37,871 bases of DNA from RGIG8767 sp964386235 (GTDB lineage Bacteria; Bacillota; Clostridia; Lachnospirales; Lachnospiraceae), in contig CAYLSH010000012.1 in the NCBI GenBank assembly GCA_964386235.1, positions 1-37,871 on the forward strand, in the 5' to 3' direction. Positions 14,771 to 23,712 of this stretch are shown piece by piece (the stretch's first letter is position 1; every line of letters starts with the position of its first letter). Made by a program: the position numbers and the translations under genes. Below the pieces are notes generated by a model that saw only the letters and a list, made by a program, of their open reading frames with translations, was not told the DNA's origin and searched no databases.

Positions 14771-16591
14771 TCAATACCTCCACTCTTTATTAAAATACAT
14801 ATCAACAAATATCTGCACATTTAAAAACATCCAGATAAGCTGATTCCCTATGCCAGATTTCTGACATTGCTGAATCAAAGAATCTACCGTATCTTTCTTC
14901 AACCATGTGGCTTTTTTTAGTTCCTTTTCCGCGGTCTGTAATATGTAGGCATTCCATTGATTCAACGGAACCGGAAAACCAACTTTTTTTCTGGTAATTA
15001 CTTCTTCCGGAATATAATCTCTGGCGACTTTCCGCAGAAGATATTTCGGTGTGTCATACTCCTCACTATACTCCTTAGCACTACGTGCCCTTGCCGCTTC
15101 CATCGCTGATACACTGTTCCAACGAAGTTTCATAGCATAAGGAACATTTTTATAGGAATATTCAATCAACTCATGATCCAAAAAGGGAACTCTTGCCTCT
15201 ACAGATGCTAACATGGTAGTTGTATCCACTCTTTGAAGTAATCCTTTTACATGGTATTTGTGAAAGAAATAAAATATATTGTATTCATTGCTGTTTCGTT
15301 CAAATACCTGCCTTATTTTATCGTCATATACACCTCTTCGCCTTCTCGAAACGTTCAAAAACTGATCCCTTATTTTTCGTGGAACATATTCATATTTGTC
15401 AATAAAAAAATTATAAAATGGCATCATTTCTGCCCCACTCTCGTATTCGAAAGGAGCACGAAATATTCTCCCATATCCCCCCAACAATTCATCGGCTCCC
15501 TCTCCAGACAGTACCACCGTAATATCCTTTTTTAATTCTTTAGACATAATAGCCAATGGAATTTCATTCGGAACACCAAGAGGTGCATCTTTATATGAAA
15601 TCACTTTTTCTAATTCATCTGCGTAATCTGCCTGCGTTATTTTTATCTTATGATGGCGTGTCTGATATTTTTCAGCCACCATGTCCGAATACTGAAATTC
15701 ATTTAGTTCATCAAATCCTATCGTATATGTATTTAATTCTTTGTTTGTGTTTTGCGCCACTATTGCTGTCAAAACACTGGAATCCACTCCACCACTTAAA
15801 TAAGTTCCTACCGGCACATCCGCTAATGTTCTTTTCAGAACTGCTTCTTCTAATTTTTCTTTAAATTCCCGGCATATCCTATCCTCATCATAGGTGTCAT
15901 CCATATTAAATTCTGTCGGAATATCCCAATATCTTTTTACTTCACATTCCAAACGCTCATTTATCTTTATAAATGTTCCTGATTCCACCTGCTTGATATT
16001 CTTAAAAAATGTAAAAGGTTCTCTCACATAACGATACCCCAGATAATCATCAACAGACTCTTCATCTAAGACTGCTTCTACTAGTCCGCTACGAAGAATT
16101 CCTTTAATTTCAGAAGAAAAAACCATGCATTCATCATCTATATAATAATATATCGGCTTTATTCCCATCCGATCCCGACAGATATAGATACTATGTTCTT
16201 TCACGTTATAAGCCGCAAAGGCAAACATTCCATTGCATCTTTTCAGAAGTTCTTCGATTCCATATTCTTCCAAAAAAGCCAAAATCACTTCAGTATCCGA
16301 TTCTGTTGTATAATGATAGACAGTTTCTTTTTTCAGTTCCTTATAATTATAAATCTCTCCATTATAAACCAACACCCATTTCTTAGAATTTGATACCATG
16401 GGCTGATTTGAACGTTCATTCAAATCTATAATACTAAGCCTGCGATGTCCCAATGCAACATGATTTTCCTCCACTATAACCATATTACCGGCATCAGGTC
16501 CCCTGTGAAAAAGGGAAGCATTCATATTCCCAATCCGTCTTTGAATATCTGTTATCTTTTTTTTCCCAACAATTCCATTAATACCACACAT
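14771..16591 (-). CDS. asnB: glutamine-dependent asparagine synthetase homologue
   Basis: A 606-residue two-domain amidotransferase. Cys2 after the initiator Met is the nucleophile of the glutaminase domain (MCGINGIVG, HRGPDAG, YNGEIYNY). The synthetase domain has the ATP pyrophosphatase loop SGGVDSS at residues 266-272 and LSGEGADELLGGYGR later. AsnB makes asparagine from aspartate, but homologues inside O-antigen and flagellin glycan loci amidate sugar acids or modify linked amino acids. Its place between a GT2 gene (22 bases upstream) and the TagD-type gene (one base downstream) favours a glycan role, which is inference. GGGTGA stands about 6 bases before the start. Confidence 0.92.
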   Translation of the reverse strand: MCGINGIVGKKKITDIQRRIGNMNASLFHRGPDAGNMVIVEENHVALGHRRLSIIDLNERSNQPMVSNSKKWVLVYNGEIYNYKELKKETVYHYTTESDTEVILAFLEEYGIEELLKRCNGMFAFAAYNVKEHSIYICRDRMGIKPIYYYIDDECMVFSSEIKGILRSGLVEAVLDEESVDDYLGYRYVREPFTFFKNIKQVESGTFIKINERLECEVKRYWDIPTEFNMDDTYDEDRICREFKEKLEEAVLKRTLADVPVGTYLSGGVDSSVLTAIVAQNTNKELNTYTIGFDELNEFQYSDMVAEKYQTRHHKIKITQADYADELEKVISYKDAPLGVPNEIPLAIMSKELKKDITVVLSGEGADELLGGYGRIFRAPFEYESGAEMMPFYNFFIDKYEYVPRKIRDQFLNVSRRRRGVYDDKIRQVFERNSNEYNIFYFFHKYHVKGLLQRVDTTTMLASVEARVPFLDHELIEYSYKNVPYAMKLRWNSVSAMEAARARSAKEYSEEYDTPKYLLRKVARDYIPEEVITRKKVGFPVPLNQWNAYILQTAEKELKKATWLKKDTVDSLIQQCQKSGIGNQLIWMFLNVQIFVDMYFNKEWRY

Positions 16592-16613
16592 TTCTATTCA
16601 CCCACTTAAAGTA

Positions 16614-18254
16614 TTATATTTGTTCCATTATCAGTTCACTAATGCTCTTATAGGTTGACTGCCTTAAATGCCATGGAAAACACCCATGGCGAAACTCACT
16701 GTAGGTATAATAGAAATCCTGCTCCGTCAGATTAGATATCTCTATCGCTTCCGGACATTTTGCCATGAAATAATCATAATACCTGTCCAACCTTGCATTG
16801 ATTGAACTTATCCTGTCGATATCAGAATACAAGAATTCCTTCCCATCTTTTCCATAGTATTCTGCAAGTTTCATTCTCACTAATACAATTCTCCGAGCTG
16901 GCATATATGAAGTTAACAATTCAACAAATTTATCACAACTGTTTTTCCACATTGCCTCCAGTTTTGGATCTTCTCGGTCAATTTGTTCATATTCGATTGT
17001 GGATAACACATCGGTTTCTTTCATTGCATCACTGAGAGTAAAATAATTTCCTTCGTACAGACCAATATCAAATCTCTCTTCCAAAAAATCCACCAAAAAA
17101 TAATCTGTATCTTTAAATTCCACAACACTTTTATGCAGAAGTCGATTTGAAAGATCATTTGCAATACCGTTCTGACGAAATTCAACCGGATGCTTAGCGT
17201 TAAGTACATTAAGCCGTGTATTTCCCTTATTCATTAGACTAATAATACTTTGAAAGCCATAATATTCCGTTAATATCTCAGCCGGATCACTATTCATCAG
17301 TATTTTGCTGATTGTATAAAGATTGAAACTTCCAAAAGTAAAAACTTTAATATTTTTTTCTTCAACCTTATCTGAAAATACCTGTTCTAAAAAACTTTGC
17401 TGTCTCTTAGCAAAATCATCTTCATAAATATGCAGAACACTTCGAACCATACGCATATTTACCTTCACTCTTCTTAACATATACTTTTTCATTTCTTCAT
17501 AGTATTCTTCAAAAAGATTGTGTTCTTTAAAAATGTCAACCAAACTATATAAACACTTTATTCTGTCATTTAAACGGTATATATGATTCACCGTGCTTCC
17601 CGCATGGTTTCTATAATAATACAAAGGCCGATTAACATAACTTATCCTGTCCGCATATACAAACAAAATTGGGATTGCTGCAACATCTTCAAAATAGTGA
17701 TTCGGAAAGAAAAAACCACTTTCAATGAATAATGATGCTTTATATAGTTTTGCCCATGGATAAGAGGAAATTTCAAAAACATATCCTTTATTTTTTTCCT
17801 TTATAAGCAGATTGCCTTGAATATTTTCATCACATATACTTGCAACATCCTCCTTGTCCATCTGTGTTCTATAAAAACTAGCAATCGCAATATCTGCCTC
17901 TTTTTCTTGTAATGAATCATACATTGTCTGTAGAGTTTTCGTCTCCAACCAGTCATCCGAGTCGACAAACATAATATATTCTCCCCTGGATTCCTGTAAT
18001 CCTCGGTTTCTTGCCACGCCCTGCCCTTGATTTTCTTGTGAAAAAACTTCCACTCTTGGATTTATTTTCATATATTCTTGGCATATTCCAAGCGAATTGT
18101 CTGTTGATCCATCATCAATTAAAAGTATTTCTATATTAGTATATGTTTGATCAAGTAATGACTCTATGCACTTTCTCAAATATCTTTCCGCATTGTAAAC
18201 TGGTACAATAATTGAAACTAAATTCTTCTCTCTTTTATCGGTAATATATTTCAT
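16614..18254 (-). CDS. family 2 glycosyltransferase with C-terminal DUF6270-like region
   Basis: A 546-residue protein. Residues about 10-240 are a GT-A family 2 glycosyltransferase: VSIIVPVYNAERYLRKCI, IDDGSTDNS, GVARNRGL and the metal-binding FVDSDDW. The second half (about 305-546) contains FTFGSFNLYTISKIL, FLVDFLEERFDIG and VLVRMKLAEYYG, followed by a conserved-looking INARLDRYYDYF. This recalls DUF6270-type regions found next to glycosyltransferases and capsule genes, but I am not certain. The open frame reaches 18290 only with a TTG start; the ATG at 18254 with GGGGA 6 bases upstream is chosen. The sugar donor is unknown. Confidence 0.82.
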   Translation of the reverse strand: MKYITDKREKNLVSIIVPVYNAERYLRKCIESLLDQTYTNIEILLIDDGSTDNSLGICQEYMKINPRVEVFSQENQGQGVARNRGLQESRGEYIMFVDSDDWLETKTLQTMYDSLQEKEADIAIASFYRTQMDKEDVASICDENIQGNLLIKEKNKGYVFEISSYPWAKLYKASLFIESGFFFPNHYFEDVAAIPILFVYADRISYVNRPLYYYRNHAGSTVNHIYRLNDRIKCLYSLVDIFKEHNLFEEYYEEMKKYMLRRVKVNMRMVRSVLHIYEDDFAKRQQSFLEQVFSDKVEEKNIKVFTFGSFNLYTISKILMNSDPAEILTEYYGFQSIISLMNKGNTRLNVLNAKHPVEFRQNGIANDLSNRLLHKSVVEFKDTDYFLVDFLEERFDIGLYEGNYFTLSDAMKETDVLSTIEYEQIDREDPKLEAMWKNSCDKFVELLTSYMPARRIVLVRMKLAEYYGKDGKEFLYSDIDRISSINARLDRYYDYFMAKCPEAIEISNLTEQDFYYTYSEFRHGCFPWHLRQSTYKSISELIMEQI

Positions 18255-18286
18255 ATGGCATCCCCAACTTATAATAGTAATTCCTC

Positions 18287-19792
18287 TCAAAATCGTATTT
18301 TTTCACAAATTCTCCGGCAATTATCTCCATCCGGATAATCGTGCACTAACTGAGTTATACAATTACGTTCCTCAAAAAACTTATCCTTATTCATGAATAC
18401 CTCCTGGACAAATTGTAGCATATGATCTATATTTTTCATTTTTGTCCCTGGCATAAGTTTTAACGGATCTTGGATAGAAAATCCTAATCTGTATTCCTCC
18501 ATATCATCCACCGTATACCCCAATGGACGATTTAAGAGCATGTAATCAAAACCGATAGTAGAATAATCCGTTATCATCCCATCGGCATACTTCATAACAT
18601 CGTATATATTTATGCCATGTTCATCGAGTACTGTTTGAGTCAGGATAAAAAAATGCTCATTACACTTATCATTTACTTTGATATAACTCAAATCCTGCAA
18701 CAGATGCGGTTTAAAAATCATGAGAATATTCATTTCTTCCAATTTGCAGAGCAGTTTTTCAAAATCCAACTCCGATTCTAACAATGGAATTCCCAGATTA
18801 AATATTTTATTCGTATCTACCCTATTGGTATTTTTTCGTTGCCGAAAAGTAGGTACCCAAAGAATGACCTTATCATACTTTTCTATTTTTAATAGTTCGC
18901 TAATCCTCTCGTTCTTTATCTTTGAAAACAAAATATCTGTTCTTGGTGAGCCACACTCTATTATTCTCTGTTCATTAATAGAATACTGTTCTCGTATGAT
19001 CGAGGTACTGTACTTTGAAGGGCTTATTGCATAGTTTAAATCTTTCGGTAAGTTAATAACACCTTTTGTTGCTTTTATAGGTGGCGAACCATGATTAAGA
19101 TATATCGAAATCTGGTCTGAGCGAAGTTTTTTTAGCATTTGATTCTCATATATAATATATCTTGCTCTTCCTACATAGTAGTAGTATCTCATCACATCAT
19201 ATACCGACTTTGCAAGCATCGCAGTTTTACGATTTAAAAAGAGTTCCTGCTGTGAGTTGGAAAATTTTTCCGGATGGTCACAAAGCCACACTAATTTATA
19301 TTTTTCAAAGTAATTTTGCTCCGCAATATATTTTCCCAAAGCCTGCGCATTTTCACAAGTGTCACCTTCTCCATTCAACACAATAACATCCTTTAACGGA
19401 AGTCTACACATCAAACGCTCCAAGTAATTAGTAATTTCATATCTTTTATTAGGCGCTTTATAACATATTCCCTTTTTATTTTTACATATATTTTGAATTT
19501 GACTAAAAATCTCCTGATAACACAATGCTGTGATCACAATTACATATTGATTCAAATCCAGTTCCGCTATTTTTTCAGGCGACACTATTTTTACCCCCTG
19601 ACCATTCAACTGAATAGCCGTCCCAACTTTACTTTCATTATTGTCCACAATAAAAGCCACTTTCTGTTCCAGATGTAATTGCTTATAGGTCTCAAAAACA
19701 TGAAACAAATTGCCCCCTGCCCCAAAACAAACAATTTTTTTCTTTCTGGAAATACGTTTCAATTTTTCCGCTGTACATTCATATAATTTCAT
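18287..19792 (-). CDS. fusion of Rossmann-like domain and TagF/TagB-like glycerophosphotransferase
   Basis: A 501-residue protein. Residues about 15-125 are a Rossmann-like module starting KKIVCFGAGGNLFHVFET with VDNNES. The rest resembles the CDP-glycerol:poly(glycerophosphate) glycerophosphotransferase family: YLNHGSPPIKATKG, SPSKYST, ECGSPRTDILF, VILWVPTFRQRK, IFKPHL and the late MITDYSTIGFDYMLLNRPLGY, all typical of TagB/TagF. Such enzymes transfer a polyol phosphate from a CDP-activated donor to a glycan chain on the cytoplasmic face of the membrane. The start ATG at 19792 overlaps the preceding TGA (ATGA). It is the strongest hint that the polymer contains phosphodiesters. Confidence 0.87.
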   Translation of the reverse strand: MKLYECTAEKLKRISRKKKIVCFGAGGNLFHVFETYKQLHLEQKVAFIVDNNESKVGTAIQLNGQGVKIVSPEKIAELDLNQYVIVITALCYQEIFSQIQNICKNKKGICYKAPNKRYEITNYLERLMCRLPLKDVIVLNGEGDTCENAQALGKYIAEQNYFEKYKLVWLCDHPEKFSNSQQELFLNRKTAMLAKSVYDVMRYYYYVGRARYIIYENQMLKKLRSDQISIYLNHGSPPIKATKGVINLPKDLNYAISPSKYSTSIIREQYSINEQRIIECGSPRTDILFSKIKNERISELLKIEKYDKVILWVPTFRQRKNTNRVDTNKIFNLGIPLLESELDFEKLLCKLEEMNILMIFKPHLLQDLSYIKVNDKCNEHFFILTQTVLDEHGINIYDVMKYADGMITDYSTIGFDYMLLNRPLGYTVDDMEEYRLGFSIQDPLKLMPGTKMKNIDHMLQFVQEVFMNKDKFFEERNCITQLVHDYPDGDNCRRICEKIRF

Positions 19793-20835
19793 ATATTTCC
19801 TTTCCATGACCCTGCATCTCTATGCAATGCAATAGCACCATCTGGGATATTATTATTCTCCAAGTAATTGGAAGGTGGGAAATATCTGGGCGACAACAAA
19901 AGAATGCCTTCTCTTATCTGTGTTGAAAAATCCATTTGAAACCCCCATCGTTTCATGGTTTCTGTTTCATAAAAACAATTTGTCGTTTTATTGCATTCTC
20001 CATCCTCTCGTAAAAAAGGCATTGTCCTTCTGGGAATATCACGCATTTCCCTAATGAGTTGATTTCCCGCCGCTGCTCCAAAACCGCTCCCACTATTAAC
20101 TGCAGGCCATTTACCATATGTAAAAAATGCCTCATATCCCCTCAAAGAATCAATTTTTCTTATTAGTTCCACGTCTGTATCAAAGTATATGCCTCCCTGC
20201 TTATACATTACATCCATACGAACATAATCTGTGACAAATGCATAATATCTCTTTTCATATGCTTCTGCTGTATAGCGGCATTGACTGACATCATAATTAT
20301 TTTCATTCCAAAAATAAAACTCATACTCCGGACACAGTTTTTTCCATCCCTCAATATATCTTCTATGTTCCTCCGGAATATCTTTTCCACCAAACCAGCA
20401 GTAATGTATTTTTGCAGGAATTTTATATTCATTTTTCTCTAAAGGAATACAATCCTGGGTGATTGCAGAATGAATCAAACCATTATTTATGTGTGGGTAT
20501 GCACATGCATCCCTAATCAGTACTCGTACATCCTTTGATAATGTATGTAAAACAGACTGATAATCCTCGCAAGTAATCATCAATATCGCATCACGATACT
20601 TCTGATCATATAATTGCGATACCGACTTCACTTCATAACTGTTACCTGCTAAACATATTTTCGTATTTATTTTTTTCTTATCCCGATCAACAAAAAACAA
20701 GACATCTTTCAACAAATCATACTTAGAAAACACTGTTTCCACATGGTGCGCCACCATACCCGCGCCATAACAAATAATCTTTCTTGCCCTCATCTGATCT
20801 TTTAGTTGATCAATACTCCAATTATTACATATCAT
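19789..20835 (-). CDS. fusion of Rossmann-like domain and family 32 glycosyltransferase
   Basis: A 348-residue protein. The first ~120 residues contain RKIICYGAGMVAHHVETV and VDRDKKK, the same kind of Rossmann-like module as in two other genes here. From about residue 138 it is a GT32 (Gly_transf_sug, DXD) enzyme: KIPAKIHYCWFGG, FVTDYVRMDVMYKQGGIYFDTDVEL with DTD as the metal-binding DXD, and GFGAAAGNQLI. GT32 enzymes often transfer galactose, mannose or similar sugars; the donor is unknown. The first ATG has a poor ribosome binding site, and a later ATG before RARKIICYG (20793) is possible. It overlaps the TagF-like gene by four bases. Confidence 0.87.
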   Translation of the reverse strand: MICNNWSIDQLKDQMRARKIICYGAGMVAHHVETVFSKYDLLKDVLFFVDRDKKKINTKICLAGNSYEVKSVSQLYDQKYRDAILMITCEDYQSVLHTLSKDVRVLIRDACAYPHINNGLIHSAITQDCIPLEKNEYKIPAKIHYCWFGGKDIPEEHRRYIEGWKKLCPEYEFYFWNENNYDVSQCRYTAEAYEKRYYAFVTDYVRMDVMYKQGGIYFDTDVELIRKIDSLRGYEAFFTYGKWPAVNSGSGFGAAAGNQLIREMRDIPRRTMPFLREDGECNKTTNCFYETETMKRWGFQMDFSTQIREGILLLSPRYFPPSNYLENNNIPDGAIALHRDAGSWKGNI

Positions 20836-20879
20836 ATCTCAGTTCTTAGTTTGCATCCATTAACACTCATTTATTTGTT

Positions 20880-21980
20880 CTAATAATAACCAACTGACGT
20901 TATAAAATTCTCTAATCCAAATTGATGATTTTCTATGATCTGCTTTTTTTCTTCCATTTTGATATCCATTATTGCCCGAAGATAATCACGTTCATTTATC
21001 ACTGTGAAATGACACTTTTGTGCCCTCAATTTTTCCGTATCCAAAAATATCTGTTCCACCATTTCTGCGTTGTACGCATTTTTTTGAATATTATATCTGC
21101 AAAAAATTAGGAATTGATTCATTTTACACAAATACATTATCTGTGAATCACCTTCTACAAGATTCTCAATAGACACTTCCTCCATTTTATGAGATTCTGT
21201 ATCCACCTTTATGAACATATTACTATTGACCGTACACAGATACAAATCTCTTCCATGTACAAAACTCATAGCAAATGCAAATCCATTATCCTGAAAACCA
21301 TTAGGAAAAGAATCATATATCTCAAAACCATCACTAGTACCTATTCTGAGTACCCCCGGTCCCGGATACAAAACAAACCATTTATCCTCATCCAACTCAC
21401 AGACACTCCATACTCCCGAATTCCCTTCCTGTATCGGAAGGTTCTTGAGTGTAACTTTTTCATCCCTTAAATTAAATTCCATATACTTTGGGGATAATGT
21501 CGATGGTACGATAACTTTCTCTCCCCTGCGACAAATTCCCTTTTTAAAGCATACCATTTCTTTCGTTACCCACTTATCGATATAAGTAATCTGACATGAT
21601 TCACATTCTATTTTCACAATTGCTGGATAAGTCTCTGGTATAAAATAAATAACATCATGATAGCTTACGGCAGTACAAAACTTTCTGTTTCTATTATAGT
21701 TTTCAGCATATCTATCTTGCACCGGAATCACTTTAAACGTCTTTTCTTCAGTATCGTAAACACTGAAATTATTAGCAGCTCCGGGCACAAAAAATATATA
21801 TTTTCCCCAAGTCACTGCATCTATATATAAGTTAATTCTAATCCCCTCATCGGGAAACAAAGTGAGAAATTCAACTTTTCCATCCGACTCGACCAAAAAC
21901 AATCCATTGGTCTTCATAGCACTCGCATAGCATCTACCTCCGCATGTGCAAAAACTTTGTAATATAACTTGCTTGTTCAC
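20880..21980 (-). CDS. unknown protein, probable beta-propeller
   Basis: A 366-residue protein that I do not recognise. It has repeated beta-strand blocks of about 45-50 residues in which aromatic and small residues recur (GLFLVESDG, KYIFFVPGA, VIYFIPET, WFVLYPGP, DLYLCTVN, QFLIFCRYN), typical of Kelch- or WD-like propellers. No signal peptide or membrane span is seen. A start at GTG 21980 is favoured because AAAGGGG lies 6 bases upstream; longer in-frame starts (22034, 22052, 22064) overlap the preceding gene and have weak sites. Cysteines cluster near the start (CTCGGRC). Its place between acyltransferase and GT32 genes suggests a scaffold or sensor of the glycan machinery, which is a guess. 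Confidence 0.7.
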   Translation of the reverse strand: MNKQVILQSFCTCGGRCYASAMKTNGLFLVESDGKVEFLTLFPDEGIRINLYIDAVTWGKYIFFVPGAANNFSVYDTEEKTFKVIPVQDRYAENYNRNRKFCTAVSYHDVIYFIPETYPAIVKIECESCQITYIDKWVTKEMVCFKKGICRRGEKVIVPSTLSPKYMEFNLRDEKVTLKNLPIQEGNSGVWSVCELDEDKWFVLYPGPGVLRIGTSDGFEIYDSFPNGFQDNGFAFAMSFVHGRDLYLCTVNSNMFIKVDTESHKMEEVSIENLVEGDSQIMYLCKMNQFLIFCRYNIQKNAYNAEMVEQIFLDTEKLRAQKCHFTVINERDYLRAIMDIKMEEKKQIIENHQFGLENFITSVGYY

Positions 21981-22023
21981 ATCTATCCCCTTTACTTTTC
22001 TGAGTTGAAATATTACCGCCAAC

Positions 22024-22854
22024 TCACTCAACATAAAATCTATCTTTAGCATCATTACCCACAAGCATCCGCTTAATTAGATTTAATTTATCAGCAAATT
22101 CTTTAGTTTCTTTTAATTGCATATCAATCATGCACATATCTACATTTGCAGACGATTGACTATATATATACTGTTCATCGCCCATATATTCCATAGATTT
22201 AAGAGTGTCCTCTTCTGTATAGTTATGCACACATGCTTTTGTGAAAAACACATTTTCACGTATAGTTTTAATCGGATTTCCTCCAACCGATGTATTCGAA
22301 GTTATCTTTTTATTGGCTACAACACTGCCTGCCCCAACTATAACTCCCGAACCTATAACACTTCCTTTTAAAATGAGAGCATCCTGTCCAACCCAAACAT
22401 GATCGCCTATCAAAATTGACTTACTTAGATTCAATCTCCTTTTCGTGTCACAATCATAAACTATATGAGGATCAGCCGTTCTCATGCAAATTCCATATGA
22501 AAACAAACAATCATTTCCAATAATTATATTCTGTCGTTCCGTTGCAAACATAATTAATTTATTATTGAATGCGGAATTAATATATGTTTCCTTTCCCAAA
22601 AAAACAACGCTATCATTGGATGCAACACAAGTCAAATAATATACATTTTGACTACTTGACAAGTACACGATGGCATTATCTCCAATAAAGGAAATTCTGG
22701 AATTTGAAATTTTTACGTTTCTTTCAATATACAACAGATTATTAGTTCCTTTGAAAACCACTTCAGAATTATTTAGTGACACATTTTCTTGCTCTAGCCA
22801 AATGAGATTATCTTTTAAGGTATTGATTTGTGATATATCATTTATTTTCTCCAT
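22024..22854 (-). CDS. hexapeptide-repeat acyltransferase (left-handed beta-helix)
   Basis: A 276-residue protein. The N-terminal ~95 residues have short imperfect strands (VSLNNSEVVFKG, VKISNSRISFIGD). The hexapeptide core at about 110-185 includes NIIIGNDCLFSYG, ILIGDHVWVGQDALILKGSVIGSGVIVGAGSVV and the closing SVGGNPIKTI; DPH in ADPHIVYD probably supplies the catalytic His. These enzymes O- or N-acylate sugars using acetyl-CoA or another acyl-CoA. The last ~70 residues are helical and without clear relatives. GGAGA stands 6 bases before the ATG. It follows the IspD/TarI-like gene by 14 bases. Confidence 0.88.
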   Translation of the reverse strand: MEKINDISQINTLKDNLIWLEQENVSLNNSEVVFKGTNNLLYIERNVKISNSRISFIGDNAIVYLSSSQNVYYLTCVASNDSVVFLGKETYINSAFNNKLIMFATERQNIIIGNDCLFSYGICMRTADPHIVYDCDTKRRLNLSKSILIGDHVWVGQDALILKGSVIGSGVIVGAGSVVANKKITSNTSVGGNPIKTIRENVFFTKACVHNYTEEDTLKSMEYMGDEQYIYSQSSANVDMCMIDMQLKETKEFADKLNLIKRMLVGNDAKDRFYVE

Positions 22855-22868
22855 TTGTATTCTCCAAA

Positions 22869-23585
22869 CTATATTCCAAATATCTGCTGTCCTTCCAGTG
22901 CTTCGTACAACGCTCGATACATATAATAATCCGCTGGTTCTGTAATCTTTAGATTATTCTTTGTACTTCTCACCATGTGCATTGGTACATTATAGATACT
23001 ACATAAATGAGAAGAATCTATCGTCTTTTTCCCTTCTGCCTGTGCTTTTTCATATAATTCCATTATATCTTTATAATAAAAAGACTGCGGTGCTTTAGCC
23101 GTATACATTTGCATTCTTGGTGGCACTTCTGAAATATTTTCCCCATCTAAACTACGCACCATACTTTCTCTTGCTGCCTCCACAGTAATCGCATTTCCAT
23201 ATTTTTGTACTGCCTCAATGTTTTGTGTAATAAGTTCCTCATTAATTAACGGACGAACGCCATCGTGTATCAGAACAATATCCTTATCTGCAACAATACC
23301 CTTCATTGTCTCTAAGCCAAGATAAATAGAATCATGTCCTGTTTCTCCACCCGGAATAATTTTAAGCACTTTCGTAATACCATATCGTTTTAAAAGCCCA
23401 CGCAATTCTTCAATCCATTCTTTTAAACATACAATAACAATGCTATCAATCTGGTGATGATATTCAAAGTGTTCTAGGGTATAAATAATAATTGGTTTTC
23501 CATGCATCTCCAAAAATTGTTTCGGTTTTGAACGACTATTCATTCTTTTTCCCGTGCCGCCCGCAAATATCAATGCAGTATTCAT
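22869..23585 (-). CDS. IspD/TarI-family cytidylyltransferase
   Basis: A 238-residue enzyme of the IspD fold, first gene of the glycan block. The N-terminal signature AGGTGKRMNSRSKPKQF is followed by LIHDGVRPLI, AKAPQSF and a final KITEPADYYMYRAL. The family contains IspD (methylerythritol phosphate pathway) and TarI (ribitol-5-phosphate cytidylyltransferase for wall teichoic acid). Context with two TagF-like proteins and a TagD-like enzyme favours a TarI-type role, but no TarJ dehydrogenase is near, so the polyol is unknown. The ATG at 23585 has AAGGGAG about 6 bases upstream; in-frame starts up to 23654 would add a sequence outside the family. Confidence 0.88.
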   Translation of the reverse strand: MNTALIFAGGTGKRMNSRSKPKQFLEMHGKPIIIYTLEHFEYHHQIDSIVIVCLKEWIEELRGLLKRYGITKVLKIIPGGETGHDSIYLGLETMKGIVADKDIVLIHDGVRPLINEELITQNIEAVQKYGNAITVEAARESMVRSLDGENISEVPPRMQMYTAKAPQSFYYKDIMELYEKAQAEGKKTIDSSHLCSIYNVPMHMVRSTKNNLKITEPADYYMYRALYEALEGQQIFGI

Positions 23586-23628
23586 TTTTTCTCCCTTTTC
23601 ACCTGTTTTCTTATATAAAAAGCGACAT

Positions 23629-23646
23629 TCAATACACATTGAATAC
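23629..23646. repeat. small inverted repeat in the glycan-block leader
   Basis: ATTCAAT and ATTGAAT, perfectly complementary 7-base arms around a 4-base loop, lie between the predicted promoter and the first gene of the block. No T tract follows, so it is not a terminator; it may be an operator or an RNA stem. Confidence 0.5.
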
Positions 23647-23703
23647 CGCTCCAACTCTTTCTTTTGCCGCTTCCATGCGCATATATGCTATTTTGTCTTT
23701 CCT

Positions 23704-23712
23704 ATTATAACA
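23704..23712 (-). promoter_or_regulatory. extended -10 promoter of the glycan block
   Basis: The minus strand reads TGTTATAAT, a full TGn extended -10 with perfect TATAAT (23704-23709). The -35 position has no good match, as is common for extended -10 promoters. It would start a leader of about 110 bases before 23585, containing a possible 17-codon ORF and a small inverted repeat. It is the only good promoter seen for the eleven genes. Confidence 0.6.

Noticed and set aside
11227..23585. Pseudaminic or legionaminic acid pathway
   Set aside because: No NeuB-, NeuA- or PseB-type gene is recognisable; the cytidylyltransferases are of TarI and TagD type.
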